Shown: one piece after another, positions 38,060 through 48,916 of the stretch
Numbering within the stretch: the stretch's first letter is position 1
How the letters are laid out: each line of letters opens with the position of its first letter
Notes under the pieces: generated by a model
What the model was told of the DNA's origin: nothing
Databases searched by the model: none
Seen by the model: the letters and a program-made list of their open reading frames with translations, nothing else
Assembly (NCBI RefSeq): GCF_913773635.1
Contig: NZ_CAJYGQ010000003.1
Coordinates: 186,001-250,000, forward strand
Reading direction: 5' to 3'
Length of the DNA stretch: 64,000 nt
From: an uncultured Mucilaginibacter sp.
Lineage (GTDB): Bacteria > Bacteroidota > Bacteroidia > Sphingobacteriales > Sphingobacteriaceae
Made by a program: the position numbers and the translations under genes

Positions 38060-40360
38060 TTATAATGCGCCGTCTTTAGCTTTTTGCTGAGCATCAACTA
38101 CAGCAATGGTAATCATGTTCACAATTTCACGTACCGAACTGCCTAACTGAAGTACGTGTACAGGCTTTTTAAGGCCTAGTAAAATCGGACCAACAGCCTC
38201 GGCTCCGCCAACTTCCTGTAAAAGCTTGTAAGCAATATTGCCCGACTCCAGGTTAGGGAAAATTAAGGTGTTAGCAGCCTTGCCGTTTAAGGTTGAGAAT
38301 GGGAAGTTGTCTTCTAACAACGCCGGGTTCATGGCAAAGTTAGCCTGCATTTCACCGTCAACAACCATATCAGGGTATTGCTTATGCAAAATCTTGACTG
38401 CCTCGCGTGTTTTATCAGGCACGTCTCCATCATTCGAACCAAAGTTTGAATAAGATAGCATTGCTATACGCGGGCTGATGTTAAACTGTTTAACTGATTC
38501 CTCCACCAGTACAGTAATGTCAACCAAATCCTGCACGGTTGGGTTTACATTTACTGTGGTATCTGCAAAAAACAGCGGACCTTTTTTAGTGATCATCATG
38601 TACATACCCGCTACACGGCTAACACCTTCGGCAGTACCAATAATTTGCAGGGCAGGTTTTACAGTTGATACATAGTTTTTGGTTAAACCTGAAATTAAGG
38701 CATCGGCATCACCAAATTCAACCATGCTTGCACCGTAATAGTTACGGTCGCGCATCATTTTTTTAGCCTCATAAAGCGTTATACCACGGCGCTGGCGCTT
38801 TTGGTACAAGTGTTGTGCGTATTCATCCTGGCGGTCACATGGCAGCAGGGTGTTAATGATTTTTACATCACCCAAATCAAGTTTGTGATCGGCAATTATC
38901 TTTTGAATTTTTTCGGTGTTGCCCAGCAAAATTGGAATGGCAATGCCTTCATCTTTTACTATTTGTGCAGCACGTAATATTTTGTAGTTATCGGCCTCTG
39001 CAAAAACCACACGTTTTGGATCTTGCTTGGCTTTACCGCTTAAGTTACGCATCAGCTTATTATCGCTTCCTATGCGGCCGTGTAGTTTTTCGGCATATTC
39101 GGCCCAATCGGTAATTTCGGTACGGGCCACGCCTGATTCCATTGCAGCTTTAGCCACCGCGGCCGATACCTCCACAATAAGGCGCTGATCCATTGGTTTT
39201 GGAATGATGTAATCTTTACCAAAACGCAGGTTGGTGGTGTTATAAGCCAAGTTAACTTCTTCCGGAACAGGTTTACGGGTAAGTTCGGCAATGGCATGTA
39301 CTGCGGCAATTTTCATTTCCTCGTTAATTGCAGTAGCGCGCACGTCTAATGCACCACGGAAAATGTAAGGAAATCCTAAAACGTTATTAACCTGATTTGG
39401 ATAATCACTGCGGCCGGTAGCCATAATAATATCCTGGCGGGCTGCTACGGCAATATCATAGGTAACCTCAGGCTCAGGATTGGCCATAGCAAACACAATA
39501 GGGTTGGGTGCCATGCCTTGCAGCATTTCGGCAGTAACCACGTTACCTGCAGATAGTCCGATGAAAACATCAGCGCCTTTCATGCCTTCGGTAAGGTTGC
39601 TTACATCAGTACGGTGCGTAGCAAACTCCAGGCGTATATCATCAAGGTCGGTACGGTTGGGCGTAATCAAACCATTAATATCAAACATGATAAGGTTTTC
39701 TTTTTTCACACCTAACTGCAAATACATTTTAGTACATGATACTGCAGCGGCACCGGCTCCGTTAATCACCAGTTTTATCTCACTAAGCTTTTTGCCTTGA
39801 ATTTCACATGCATTCATCAGCGCAGCGCCCGAAATTATAGCCGTGCCATGCTGGTCATCGTGCATAACCGGAATGTTCATTTCAGCTTTTAGCCTGCGCT
39901 CAATTTCAAAACAGGTTGGTGCCGAAATATCCTCGAGGTTTACACCGCCAAAGGTAGGCTCCAACGCTTTTACAATATTTACAAACTCATCAACGTTTTT
40001 GGTATTCAACTCAAGGTCAAATACGTCAATATCGGCATATATTTTAAACAACAGGCCTTTGCCTTCCATTACCGGCTTACTGGCCTCAGGGCCAATATCA
40101 CCCAAACCTAATACCGCGGTACCGTTGCTTATTACCGCCACCAAATTACCTTTGGCAGTGTACTTATAAACATCGTCGGTGTTTTTGGCAATCTCGCGGC
40201 AGGGCTCGGCCACACCCGGAGAGTACGCCATAGTTAAATCGCGCTGTGAATTAGTTGGTTTTGTTGGAACCACCTGTATTTTACCGGGGCGGCCTTTAGC
40301 ATGGTAGCTCAAAGCATCCTGACGGCGTTTAGCATTATTATTGTTGTTGGTTGTGCTCAT
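38060..40360 (-). CDS. maeB: NADP-dependent malic enzyme with C-terminal phosphotransacetylase-like domain
   Basis: [32 protein letters not shown], then PTA-like half ([28 protein letters not shown]). Confidence 0.96.
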   Translation of the reverse strand: MSTTNNNNNAKRRQDALSYHAKGRPGKIQVVPTKPTNSQRDLTMAYSPGVAEPCREIAKNTDDVYKYTAKGNLVAVISNGTAVLGLGDIGPEASKPVMEGKGLLFKIYADIDVFDLELNTKNVDEFVNIVKALEPTFGGVNLEDISAPTCFEIERRLKAEMNIPVMHDDQHGTAIISGAALMNACEIQGKKLSEIKLVINGAGAAAVSCTKMYLQLGVKKENLIMFDINGLITPNRTDLDDIRLEFATHRTDVSNLTEGMKGADVFIGLSAGNVVTAEMLQGMAPNPIVFAMANPEPEVTYDIAVAARQDIIMATGRSDYPNQVNNVLGFPYIFRGALDVRATAINEEMKIAAVHAIAELTRKPVPEEVNLAYNTTNLRFGKDYIIPKPMDQRLIVEVSAAVAKAAMESGVARTEITDWAEYAEKLHGRIGSDNKLMRNLSGKAKQDPKRVVFAEADNYKILRAAQIVKDEGIAIPILLGNTEKIQKIIADHKLDLGDVKIINTLLPCDRQDEYAQHLYQKRQRRGITLYEAKKMMRDRNYYGASMVEFGDADALISGLTKNYVSTVKPALQIIGTAEGVSRVAGMYMMITKKGPLFFADTTVNVNPTVQDLVDITVLVEESVKQFNISPRIAMLSYSNFGSNDGDVPDKTREAVKILHKQYPDMVVDGEMQANFAMNPALLEDNFPFSTLNGKAANTLIFPNLESGNIAYKLLQEVGGAEAVGPILLGLKKPVHVLQLGSSVREIVNMITIAVVDAQQKAKDGAL

Positions 40361-40644
40361 TCTTCTCGAATTTTCAGGTTGGCAAAATTACGATTCCTTT
40401 TTAACATGCTGCATATTACCTCAATATTATGAAGTTGGCAGCATTCGCAGGGTTTGGTTGCGTAAATATTAAAGGCATTATTTTATTTTTCTACATTAAC
40501 GCTGTGCGCCCAAATTTTATTCGGCCAGCTGATGTTGAGTTACTGCAATTGCTTATCAAATAAGGTCAATTTAAAGCTTATATAATATTTTTTAAGAATA
40601 AATATTGTTGCTTATATTAGGTAAATGTAGTTACTACAATACCG

Positions 40645-41511
40645 ATGGGTAAAAAGTTTGTTTTAAAGCTGATGCTTGGATATGTTGCCGCCGGGTTATT
40701 ATGGCTGGTTGGCGGTACATGGTTAATTGACCAATTGAAGTTACATGATTACTTTGCCGGGTTTGACTTGGCATTAGTAATTAAAAACATATTATTTCTG
40801 GTTGTAAGCGTAATAACTCTTGTTTACATCGTGGCTAACTATTACAGCCAGTTACTGGCACGCCAAACTATATTAAACCGCCAGCTTACAGAAAGTGAAG
40901 GTAGGCTAAGGCACTTGCTTAATACTTATGAATATGTAATGAAGGCCACCAATGATGTAATTTGGGATTATGATATAGCAAATAATAAGCTTAAATGGTT
41001 AAGCGGATACAGTGAAGTATTTGGCTATGCCAGCGACGACGAATTACCGGTTGAGAATGCCTTTTGGAACATGAACCGTATACATGAGGATGATAGAAAG
41101 GCAACTATAGAAAGTTTTAAAACAGTACTGGAGGGAAAAGAGCGCAAATGGAACGCAGAGTACCGCTACTTATGCGCCGATGGTGCATATAAGTATGTTG
41201 CCGATAGGGGATATCTGATATTAGACGAGCATGGTGAGCCTGTGCGCATGCTGGGCGCAATGCAAGACATTGACGTGCGAAAAAACTACGGGTTGCGCCT
41301 GGAAGCACAAAATGAAAAATTGAAGGAAATTGCATGGCTAAACTCGCATGAAATAAGGCGCCCGCTTTGTAACATGCTCGGACTTATGCCTATGGTTAAA
41401 GCTAACGTGAATGATGATGCAGCATTACCTGAGCTTATAAACTATTTAGAAACTTCGGCTAATGAGCTCGACGAAACTGTAAAGAGAATAAACGCACAGG
41501 TTTGTTTTTGA
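40645..41511 (+). CDS. Membrane PAS protein with H-box-like segment but no ATPase domain
   Basis: Two TM helices, PAS/PAC (DVIWDYDIANNKLKWLSGYSEVFGY), H-box-like LNSHEIRRPLCNMLGL; ORF ends shortly after. Confidence 0.85.
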   Translation: MGKKFVLKLMLGYVAAGLLWLVGGTWLIDQLKLHDYFAGFDLALVIKNILFLVVSVITLVYIVANYYSQLLARQTILNRQLTESEGRLRHLLNTYEYVMKATNDVIWDYDIANNKLKWLSGYSEVFGYASDDELPVENAFWNMNRIHEDDRKATIESFKTVLEGKERKWNAEYRYLCADGAYKYVADRGYLILDEHGEPVRMLGAMQDIDVRKNYGLRLEAQNEKLKEIAWLNSHEIRRPLCNMLGLMPMVKANVNDDAALPELINYLETSANELDETVKRINAQVCF

Positions 41512-41628
41512 TAGGTGCTTGTAAGAGCTAAGCGAACTTATTAGTATGGCATACATGTTATTGCCGATGTTTTGAAAGTTAGAATAATAAACTATAACTT
41601 TATTTTTGCTAACCTAATCTACCTCCTT

Positions 41629-44424
41629 ATGCTAAAATGTTTAATAACCTGGTATGTTCTTATTACCGGTATAATCATTTGCGGTAATTGCTTTGCGCAA
41701 TCGCCAACGCGGGCTTACCTTAATAGCGTAATTACAACAGTAAATTCAACTACCGAAAAACTTGCTATTGAAAAATTATACCTCCAAACCGATAAACAAT
41801 CTTACCAGGCCGGTGATACCCTGTGGTTTAAAGGTTATTTGTTAAACGAGGCATCGCTTAGCTCATCAACTAAAAGTGGTTTGTTATATGTTGAATTGGC
41901 CAGTGACAGCAACCGGTTAGTTAAGCGCGTTATGCTGCCGGTTTACATGGGCTTAACTTATGGTAACATTGTGCTGCAACCGGAGGATGTGCCGCAAGGC
42001 GGATATGTTTTAAGGGGCTACACCAATTGGATGCGCAACTTTGGTGAAGATGCAGCGTTTCAAAAGCACTTCTATGTATCGGGTGCTGCCACTAACGATA
42101 GCTGGCTGGTGAACTATAATGCTGCAACAACAAGCTTAAATGGTAAAGATAACGTGCGCCTTAAATTGTTGGTTAACCAGTTAGACAAAGACCCGGTACG
42201 GGTAAGAGAGATGCAACTGCGGCTGAGTGATGGTAAACGTACCTTGCTCCGGAGCGATGTACAAACCGACCTGGGGGGCGAAATGGATGTCAATTTTAAT
42301 TTGCCTGATAAGGTCAATATCCAAAACCTTTCATTAAGCCTTAAAGACATGCGCAAAAATGCGGGTAACCGTGTTATCGAAATGCCCCTCATGCTTAACC
42401 GTAGGGAAAATATTGATGTGCAGTTTATGCCCGAAGGTGGTAACCTTGTTGCAGGTATACCTGCGCATGTTGCATTTAAAGCAGTTACCGAAAACGGTTT
42501 AAGTACAAACGTTAGCGGAAAGGTTTTCAACAGAAAGATGGAGGAAGTGGCTTCATTTGCATCAATACATAAAGGAATTGGTGTTTTTGATTTTACTCCT
42601 GCTGCAAATGAGGTTTATACCGCCAGGCTTCAAAATAATGGCGTATTATCTAAAAGTTTTACTTTGCCTGCTGTTGCCTTAAAAGGGCTCAGTTTACGGG
42701 TTAGTAATCCGTACAAAGCCGACTCTTGTGAGGTAATAATTAATGGCTCTGCCGATTCGTTAATTGTTGGCCGAACGTATTACTTAATTGCGCAGGCACG
42801 TGGCATGATTTGCTACGGAGCATCGTTCAAATTGCTGGCCGAACCAACGAAACTTTGCATTGCAAAAAATCTACTGCCTACAGGTATTACACGCTTTATG
42901 CTGCTTGACGCCAGGAAGACGGTTTTAAACGAACGTATGATTTATATTGATCATGCCGATAAGCTTAAAATAAAGCTATCTGCTTCAAAGCCGGCTTACG
43001 GGCGCAGAGACAGTGTTGCCTTACAAATGGAAGTGAGGGATAAAGATGGCAACCCCGTTATAGGATCATTTTCTTTAGCCGTGACAGATGATAGTCAGGC
43101 TAAGACCGATACGCTTGCTGCCAATCGTATCAATAGCTATTTGTACGTTACCTCAAGTTTGAATGGTGTAATTGAAGATCCCGGGTACTATACTAACCCT
43201 GCCGCCGATGCACTTAAGTGGCAGCAAACCGATCAGTTACTTATGGTGCATGGATGGGTAGGCTACAAATGGGATAATTATTTTAAACCGGCAGCACCAA
43301 TGACATTTAATGCCGAACAGCAGTTTTCCATACGTGGTAAGGTAACCAACGCTTTTAACAAACCTGTATCAAATTCAGGTATAACGCTGTTTTCAAAAAA
43401 GCCATTTTTAATTACTGATACTACGTCTAACGATAAAGGCATATTTATATTTAATGGTATTTACCCGTCTGATACGGCAGTTTATTTCTTGCAGGCAAAA
43501 AATAAGCGCGGCAAAAGCTTCAACGTAGGTATTGAAATGGAAGAGTTTGTACCACCTGTTTTTAAAGCTCCGGCAGGGAGGCTTGTGCCATGGTATGTGA
43601 ATATTGATACCACACAGTTGCGCTTAAAGAATAAACAAAAGCAACTTAAAGAAGAGCAGAACCGCGTTACGCAAGGCAATGTGTTGAAAGCCGTAGAGGT
43701 AAAAGCAAAAAAGGTAATTAAGGGTTCAAAAAACCTCAATGGCGCAGGCGGGTCTGACGTGGTTATAGACGAGGAAGAGCTAAAACGATCGGGCCGTACA
43801 GCCTTGCGGCAACTACTCGAAAAAAGGGTAAAAGGCTTTTATCTTAAAACGTTAAAGAATTTTAACAAAGAGTATGTAATCAATAGCAACTTGCTGCACT
43901 TAATTATTGATGGCGTTGAAATTGACTACTTTTTTAACCCTGATGGTGGCTTGGCACGCTATCAATATTATGACCAGTACCTGGATTATTACGATGCCGA
44001 GGAAATTAAGGGAATTGAGGTGATGTCGAGCTCAAAATATTCGCTAAACTACTTTTCGGCGTTTATTGCATCTAAAAACCCATTAGCTATTCCGTTTGAG
44101 CATTGCTTTGTTGAGGTTACCACACGCAGCGGCAGCGGGCCTTTCATGAAAAAGGCGGTTGGTACTTATGTTTACCGCCCTATGCCATTTGCACTGCCTA
44201 AAGTTTTTTATGCCCCAAAATATAAGGCAGGTGCTAATCCGGATATGACTGATATACGTTCAACAGTACACTGGGACCCTAATATTGTTACCAGTAAAGA
44301 TGGCAAGGCAAAAATTACCTTTTACACTGCTGATAACGTGGGCAGCTATACTATTAATATTGAAGGTGCCGATTTGCAGGGTAATGTTGGTATACAAAGG
44401 TCAACAATAAGGGTTGAAAAATAA
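41629..44424 (+). CDS. Large secreted protein with MG2/carboxypeptidase-regulatory-like and TonB plug-like regions (ORF listed from 41572; start uncertain)
   Basis: IEKLYLQTDKQSYQAGDTLWFKGYLL; ELKRSGRTALRQLLEKRVKGFYL...LHLIIDGVEIDYF; typical of Bacteroidota surface/TonB-associated proteins. Confidence 0.8.
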   Translation: MLKCLITWYVLITGIIICGNCFAQSPTRAYLNSVITTVNSTTEKLAIEKLYLQTDKQSYQAGDTLWFKGYLLNEASLSSSTKSGLLYVELASDSNRLVKRVMLPVYMGLTYGNIVLQPEDVPQGGYVLRGYTNWMRNFGEDAAFQKHFYVSGAATNDSWLVNYNAATTSLNGKDNVRLKLLVNQLDKDPVRVREMQLRLSDGKRTLLRSDVQTDLGGEMDVNFNLPDKVNIQNLSLSLKDMRKNAGNRVIEMPLMLNRRENIDVQFMPEGGNLVAGIPAHVAFKAVTENGLSTNVSGKVFNRKMEEVASFASIHKGIGVFDFTPAANEVYTARLQNNGVLSKSFTLPAVALKGLSLRVSNPYKADSCEVIINGSADSLIVGRTYYLIAQARGMICYGASFKLLAEPTKLCIAKNLLPTGITRFMLLDARKTVLNERMIYIDHADKLKIKLSASKPAYGRRDSVALQMEVRDKDGNPVIGSFSLAVTDDSQAKTDTLAANRINSYLYVTSSLNGVIEDPGYYTNPAADALKWQQTDQLLMVHGWVGYKWDNYFKPAAPMTFNAEQQFSIRGKVTNAFNKPVSNSGITLFSKKPFLITDTTSNDKGIFIFNGIYPSDTAVYFLQAKNKRGKSFNVGIEMEEFVPPVFKAPAGRLVPWYVNIDTTQLRLKNKQKQLKEEQNRVTQGNVLKAVEVKAKKVIKGSKNLNGAGGSDVVIDEEELKRSGRTALRQLLEKRVKGFYLKTLKNFNKEYVINSNLLHLIIDGVEIDYFFNPDGGLARYQYYDQYLDYYDAEEIKGIEVMSSSKYSLNYFSAFIASKNPLAIPFEHCFVEVTTRSGSGPFMKKAVGTYVYRPMPFALPKVFYAPKYKAGANPDMTDIRSTVHWDPNIVTSKDGKAKITFYTADNVGSYTINIEGADLQGNVGIQRSTIRVEK

Positions 44425-44556
44425 TTACCGGCAGACTGTATTTAACACAACTAATTAATAGTTAAAATTATTAAATCCGTCAACTATTTTTAGATTTTTA
44501 GGTTAAGATTATTAATGCTATTTTGCGGTTAGCCAATTTACTATAATACTACTATC

Positions 44557-47500
44557 GTGAGTGATTCTACCATATTCCTGCATGGCGGAGGCCAGACCGG
44601 CAAGCTACTGCGCTCAACTGACTGGTCCAACCATCCACTGGGAATGCCCGATGCCTGGCCCGAAAGTTTGAAGCAGGCGATTAGTATAAGTCTTAATTCA
44701 GGCTTTCCAATTGCAATATACTGGGGCCCTCAGTATATATTATTATATAATGATGCTTACAGCTCTATCCCTGGTGATAAACACCCATGGACTTTGGGCA
44801 AACCCGGTGCAGTTGCCTGGGCCGAAATTTGGGATGGCTTAAACAGCGAGTTTGAAGGCGTATTATACCAAGGTCAATCCATACGCAAGCCTGATGCATT
44901 ATTACTGATGCGCCGTTATGGCTATACCGAAGAATGTTATTTTGATTACACGCTTTCGCCCATTATAAATAAAGATGGTGTTGTTGAGGGTGTATTTAAT
45001 GCAGTTATTGAAACTACCTACAAGGTAATTAACGATAGGCGTAATAAGATTTTGCAAAGCCTGCAGCATGCTGTTAACAGTGCGCATAGTGTGCAGGAAA
45101 GCCTTGCCATTATACAGCAAATTTTAGCCACCTGCAGTAGCGATATTCCATTTTATAAACTGCAGCTGTCAGGCAATATTAATGTACCTGAGGCCGGGCA
45201 AACTGTTGTAAGTACAAACCTGCCCCTTAATCAACACATATTTGATGCGGCAGTTAAAAAGGTGATGGTTAGCAGCAGTCCGGAGCATATTGAAAACCTT
45301 GATGAGCTAGCGGAGCCTGTAACAAGTGAATGGAACGAAACTTGCCGTGAGGCGTACGTTGTATCTATAAGCGGGGGCGAGGCCAATGTTAAAGGAAGTT
45401 TGGTGTTAGGCGTGTCGCCCAGGAAAAAGCTGGATAATGACTATGAGCATTTCCTCGCATCTGTTGGCAATTATGCGGGTATTATACTTAATAACGGTTA
45501 TAACTTTAGTTTAAGCACAGCCTTGCAACGCGAGCAGGCTTTAAATGAAGAGCTTGCTGCAACTAATGAAGAACTGGGTGCTACTAATGATGAGTTGCAT
45601 AAATCTCAGCAAAATCTGGCCGATTTGAATAATGAACTGGAAGATCGCATCAGCAGTCGTACTCAGGCTCTTACTGAAAGCGAATCTCGGTTCAGGCAGT
45701 TGGTTGAACAATCGGCCGTTGCTATGCTGGTACTGCGTGGCCCGCAGTTGCTATTTGATATTTTTAACCAGCCTATGCTTGATATGATAGACCGCACGGC
45801 GGATGTCAAAGGCAAGCCCCTGCTGGAAGTAATTCCCGAGCTTATTGGGCAACCTATAGTTGATAAATTAAATGAGGTCCTCAAAACCGGCATTGAATGG
45901 AAAGGTCATGAGCAACCCGTTGTATTAAAACGCAACGGGCAGCAGTCACGCGGCTTTTTTAATGTATCATACCGGCCATTGTATGAAAACGGCGAAATAA
46001 AAGGCATTGTTCAATCGGCTGTTGATGTTACAGCGCAGGTTGAGGCACGCAAGGCAATTGAGCAAAGTGAACACAGCTTACGCAACCTGGTAATGTCGGC
46101 TCATTATGCCTTGATGATACTACGTGGCCGTGATTGGGTTATTGACGTCGCCAACCAGCAATTAGTTAAGCTATGGGGAAAAAGTATAGAGGAAGTAACC
46201 GGCAAAAGGCTGCTTGATGTACTCCCTGAATTGGAAGGACAACCATTTCCCGGATTATTAACCCGCGTTTATAATACCGGTACATCATATGGGCAAGAAG
46301 AGGAAGCTTTTCTTCTTGATACGCCAAAAGGAGCTGTAAAAAAATACGTAAGCTTTTATTATGATCCTGTTTTTGATGCCGATGGTAATGTTACGGGCAT
46401 AATTGTAGCGGCCGAAGATATTACAGAAACAGTAGAGAACCGGCTATTACTGGAGAAGAGCTATAGCGAACAGCAATCATTAAACGAGGAGCTGACAGCA
46501 ACTAACGAGGAAGTAGCAGCCGCTAATGAAGAATTGGTGACTACTAACGAAGAGTTAGCGCATACTCAAGAAAGTTTGCAGCGCACTGTTGCTCAGCTGG
46601 CAGAAAGTGAAGCTCGTATACGCTATATGGTGGCTGATGCGCCTGTAGCCATTGGTATAATTACCGGTCAAGACCTTATTGTTGAAGCAGCTAATAACAA
46701 GTTGCTGGAGGTTTGGGGTAAAGATAAGGCTATATTGAATTTGCCATTGCATATTGCCCTTCCGGAGTTGGAAGGGCAGGCCTATATAGGGCTTTTGCAA
46801 AACGTTTATGAAAGCGGTGTTCCTTACTCAGGAGATGAAGCAAAAGTACTATTAGTACGCGGGGGTGTTTTAGAAGAATGCTACTTTAACTATGTATATC
46901 ATCCTATAAAGGATAATAATGGCAATACCTTTAGCATAATGGTAGTTGCTAACGAAATTACAGAGCAGGTAAGGGCGCGCAACACTGTTGAACAGGCCGA
47001 AGAGATGTTGCGCTTGTCTATAGAGGCTGCAAGGGTAGGCACATGGTATTTGGATATCAACTCCCGCGAGTTCAGGGTATCGGGCAGGATGAAAGAGCTG
47101 TTTGGCTTTTATGCCGATGATGTGGTTGATTACGCAGATGCAGTTAACTGTATACCCGATGAACACCGTGCTTTGGTTGAAAAGGCAGTTGCCAAGGCAA
47201 TTGCTGACGGTGAGGTATATAATATTGAACACCCGGTAATTGGGCACCATGACAAGAAGATACGTTGGATCAGAGCATCGGGCCGGTTAAATGATGATAA
47301 CAAAAGCGGTGTAACCTACTTTTCGGGCGTAATTATTGATATTACTGAGCAAAAGCAGGATGAGCAGCGTAAAAATGATTTTATAGGCATGGTAAGCCAT
47401 GAGCTTAAAACGCCGCTCACATCATTAAGTGCTTACGTTCAAATGTTGCATGCAAAGGCTCGTAACAGCAGTGATAGCTTCACTACAAATGCATTGGATA

Positions 47501-48039
47501 AGGTAAGTATTCAGGTTAGAAAAATGACTACCATGATCAACGGCTTCCTTAATGTTTCGAGGTTGGAATCAGGTAAAATCCATTTAGATAAGCAGATCTT
47601 TGACTTAGCTACTTTGGTACATGATATGGTTGAAGAAACACAGCTTACTACATCAAGTCACAGCATTAGTTTGCATCAATGCGACAGCCATAACGTAAAC
47701 GCCGACAGGGAAAAAATAGGAACTGTTATATCAAATCTGTTAAGTAACGCAATAAAATATTCGCCACGTAATACCCACATCAAAGTTGGGTGTGAGATAC
47801 TAGATGGTGTAATACGTGTGAGCGTAAAAGACCAGGGAATTGGCATAAAAATGCAGGATTTAGAAAAACTATTTGAGCGCTATTACCGGGTAGATAACAA
47901 CCAAACACAAACCATATCAGGGTTTGGTATAGGGCTTTACTTATGCGCCGAAATTGTGAACCGCCATGACGGCAAAATTTGGGCAGAAAGTGAAGCTGGT
48001 GCTGGTTCTACATTTTACTTTAGCTTGCCCCTAGCTTAA
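44557..48039 (+). CDS. Multi-PAS sensor histidine kinase
   Basis: Several PAS domains separated by NEEL-rich coiled-coils; H-box GMVSHELKTPLTSL; ATPase motifs (SNLLSNAIKYSP, DQGIGIK, GFGIGLYLCAEIV). GTG start. Confidence 0.95.
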   Translation: MSDSTIFLHGGGQTGKLLRSTDWSNHPLGMPDAWPESLKQAISISLNSGFPIAIYWGPQYILLYNDAYSSIPGDKHPWTLGKPGAVAWAEIWDGLNSEFEGVLYQGQSIRKPDALLLMRRYGYTEECYFDYTLSPIINKDGVVEGVFNAVIETTYKVINDRRNKILQSLQHAVNSAHSVQESLAIIQQILATCSSDIPFYKLQLSGNINVPEAGQTVVSTNLPLNQHIFDAAVKKVMVSSSPEHIENLDELAEPVTSEWNETCREAYVVSISGGEANVKGSLVLGVSPRKKLDNDYEHFLASVGNYAGIILNNGYNFSLSTALQREQALNEELAATNEELGATNDELHKSQQNLADLNNELEDRISSRTQALTESESRFRQLVEQSAVAMLVLRGPQLLFDIFNQPMLDMIDRTADVKGKPLLEVIPELIGQPIVDKLNEVLKTGIEWKGHEQPVVLKRNGQQSRGFFNVSYRPLYENGEIKGIVQSAVDVTAQVEARKAIEQSEHSLRNLVMSAHYALMILRGRDWVIDVANQQLVKLWGKSIEEVTGKRLLDVLPELEGQPFPGLLTRVYNTGTSYGQEEEAFLLDTPKGAVKKYVSFYYDPVFDADGNVTGIIVAAEDITETVENRLLLEKSYSEQQSLNEELTATNEEVAAANEELVTTNEELAHTQESLQRTVAQLAESEARIRYMVADAPVAIGIITGQDLIVEAANNKLLEVWGKDKAILNLPLHIALPELEGQAYIGLLQNVYESGVPYSGDEAKVLLVRGGVLEECYFNYVYHPIKDNNGNTFSIMVVANEITEQVRARNTVEQAEEMLRLSIEAARVGTWYLDINSREFRVSGRMKELFGFYADDVVDYADAVNCIPDEHRALVEKAVAKAIADGEVYNIEHPVIGHHDKKIRWIRASGRLNDDNKSGVTYFSGVIIDITEQKQDEQRKNDFIGMVSHELKTPLTSLSAYVQMLHAKARNSSDSFTTNALDKVSIQVRKMTTMINGFLNVSRLESGKIHLDKQIFDLATLVHDMVEETQLTTSSHSISLHQCDSHNVNADREKIGTVISNLLSNAIKYSPRNTHIKVGCEILDGVIRVSVKDQGIGIKMQDLEKLFERYYRVDNNQTQTISGFGIGLYLCAEIVNRHDGKIWAESEAGAGSTFYFSLPLA

Positions 48040-48057
48040 AGCCTGGGCATTTAGTCA

Positions 48058-48756
48058 TTAAATCAGCCCTTCATCGGCAAAGCTAAAATAGCCGCCGTCG
48101 GTAATAATTAAATGATCGAGAACGCCTATATCCAGAATTTTTCCGGCCTGGTGTATTTTACGGGTTAAATCAATATCCTGCTGGCTGGGTTTAAGGTTGC
48201 CCGAAGGATGATTGTGGGTTAAAATAATGGAGGATGCCTGATGTTGCAGGGCAACATGGAAGATTATTTTAGGGTCGGCAACTGTTCCTGAAAGTCCACC
48301 TTTGCTAATTAACTCTTTAGAAATAATTTTGCAGCTTCGGCTTAGCAGTAAAATCCAAAACTCCTCATGGTTTAAATCAACTAAATGCCTTTTCATAACT
48401 TGGTAAACACTTTTACTACCGGCTACAGTTTCAGGCACCTTTACATCGGTATCGGTACGTCGCCTGCCCAATTCAAGTGCCGCAATAATGGATATTGCTT
48501 TTGCCTCACCAATACCTTTGAATTTCGAAAGCTCAGCAACTGAAACCTTCCCAAGCTTTTGCAGGTCGTTATCATAATGGTGCAAAATTCGCTTGCTTAG
48601 TTCAACTGCCGATTCGGTACGGCTGCCCGAGCCAATCAAAATAGCAATCAATTCGGCATCACTTAACGCACGGCGTCCCTGGCTGTTAAGTTTTTCACGC
48701 GGACGGTCTTCCTCTGCCCAGGCCTTTATGCTTATTTTGCTTTCATATGCTTCCAC
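48058..48756 (-). CDS. radC: RadC family JAB-domain protein
   Basis: LSDAELIAILIGSGSRTESAVELSKRIL and LTHNHPSGNLKPSQQDIDLT. Confidence 0.95.
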   Translation of the reverse strand: MEAYESKISIKAWAEEDRPREKLNSQGRRALSDAELIAILIGSGSRTESAVELSKRILHHYDNDLQKLGKVSVAELSKFKGIGEAKAISIIAALELGRRRTDTDVKVPETVAGSKSVYQVMKRHLVDLNHEEFWILLLSRSCKIISKELISKGGLSGTVADPKIIFHVALQHQASSIILTHNHPSGNLKPSQQDIDLTRKIHQAGKILDIGVLDHLIITDGGYFSFADEGLI

Positions 48757-48837
48757 GGCTTGAAACTATTGAAAATTTATCATCAGTGCAATACCTTGAA
48801 TGTTAGCCAAAGCTTTCAATTCAACAAAGCTTAAATA

Positions 48838-48874
48838 TAAAAGGCCACAGTGAAACTTCACTATGGCCTTTATA
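48838..48874 (-). terminator. Stem-loop downstream of the S9 peptidase gene
   Basis: ataaaaggccacagtgaa ... ttcactatggcctttat inverted repeat with near-perfect arms. Confidence 0.55.
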
Positions 48875-48916
48875 TTACAGGTAAAGCAGTTAATTGCTAA
48901 GCCCTGTAGGCTGATT

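Noticed and set aside
23888-40360. Two phosphotransacetylase-like domains in one window (pta and maeB C-terminus)
   Set aside because: MaeB malic enzymes commonly carry a C-terminal PTA-like domain; not unusual.
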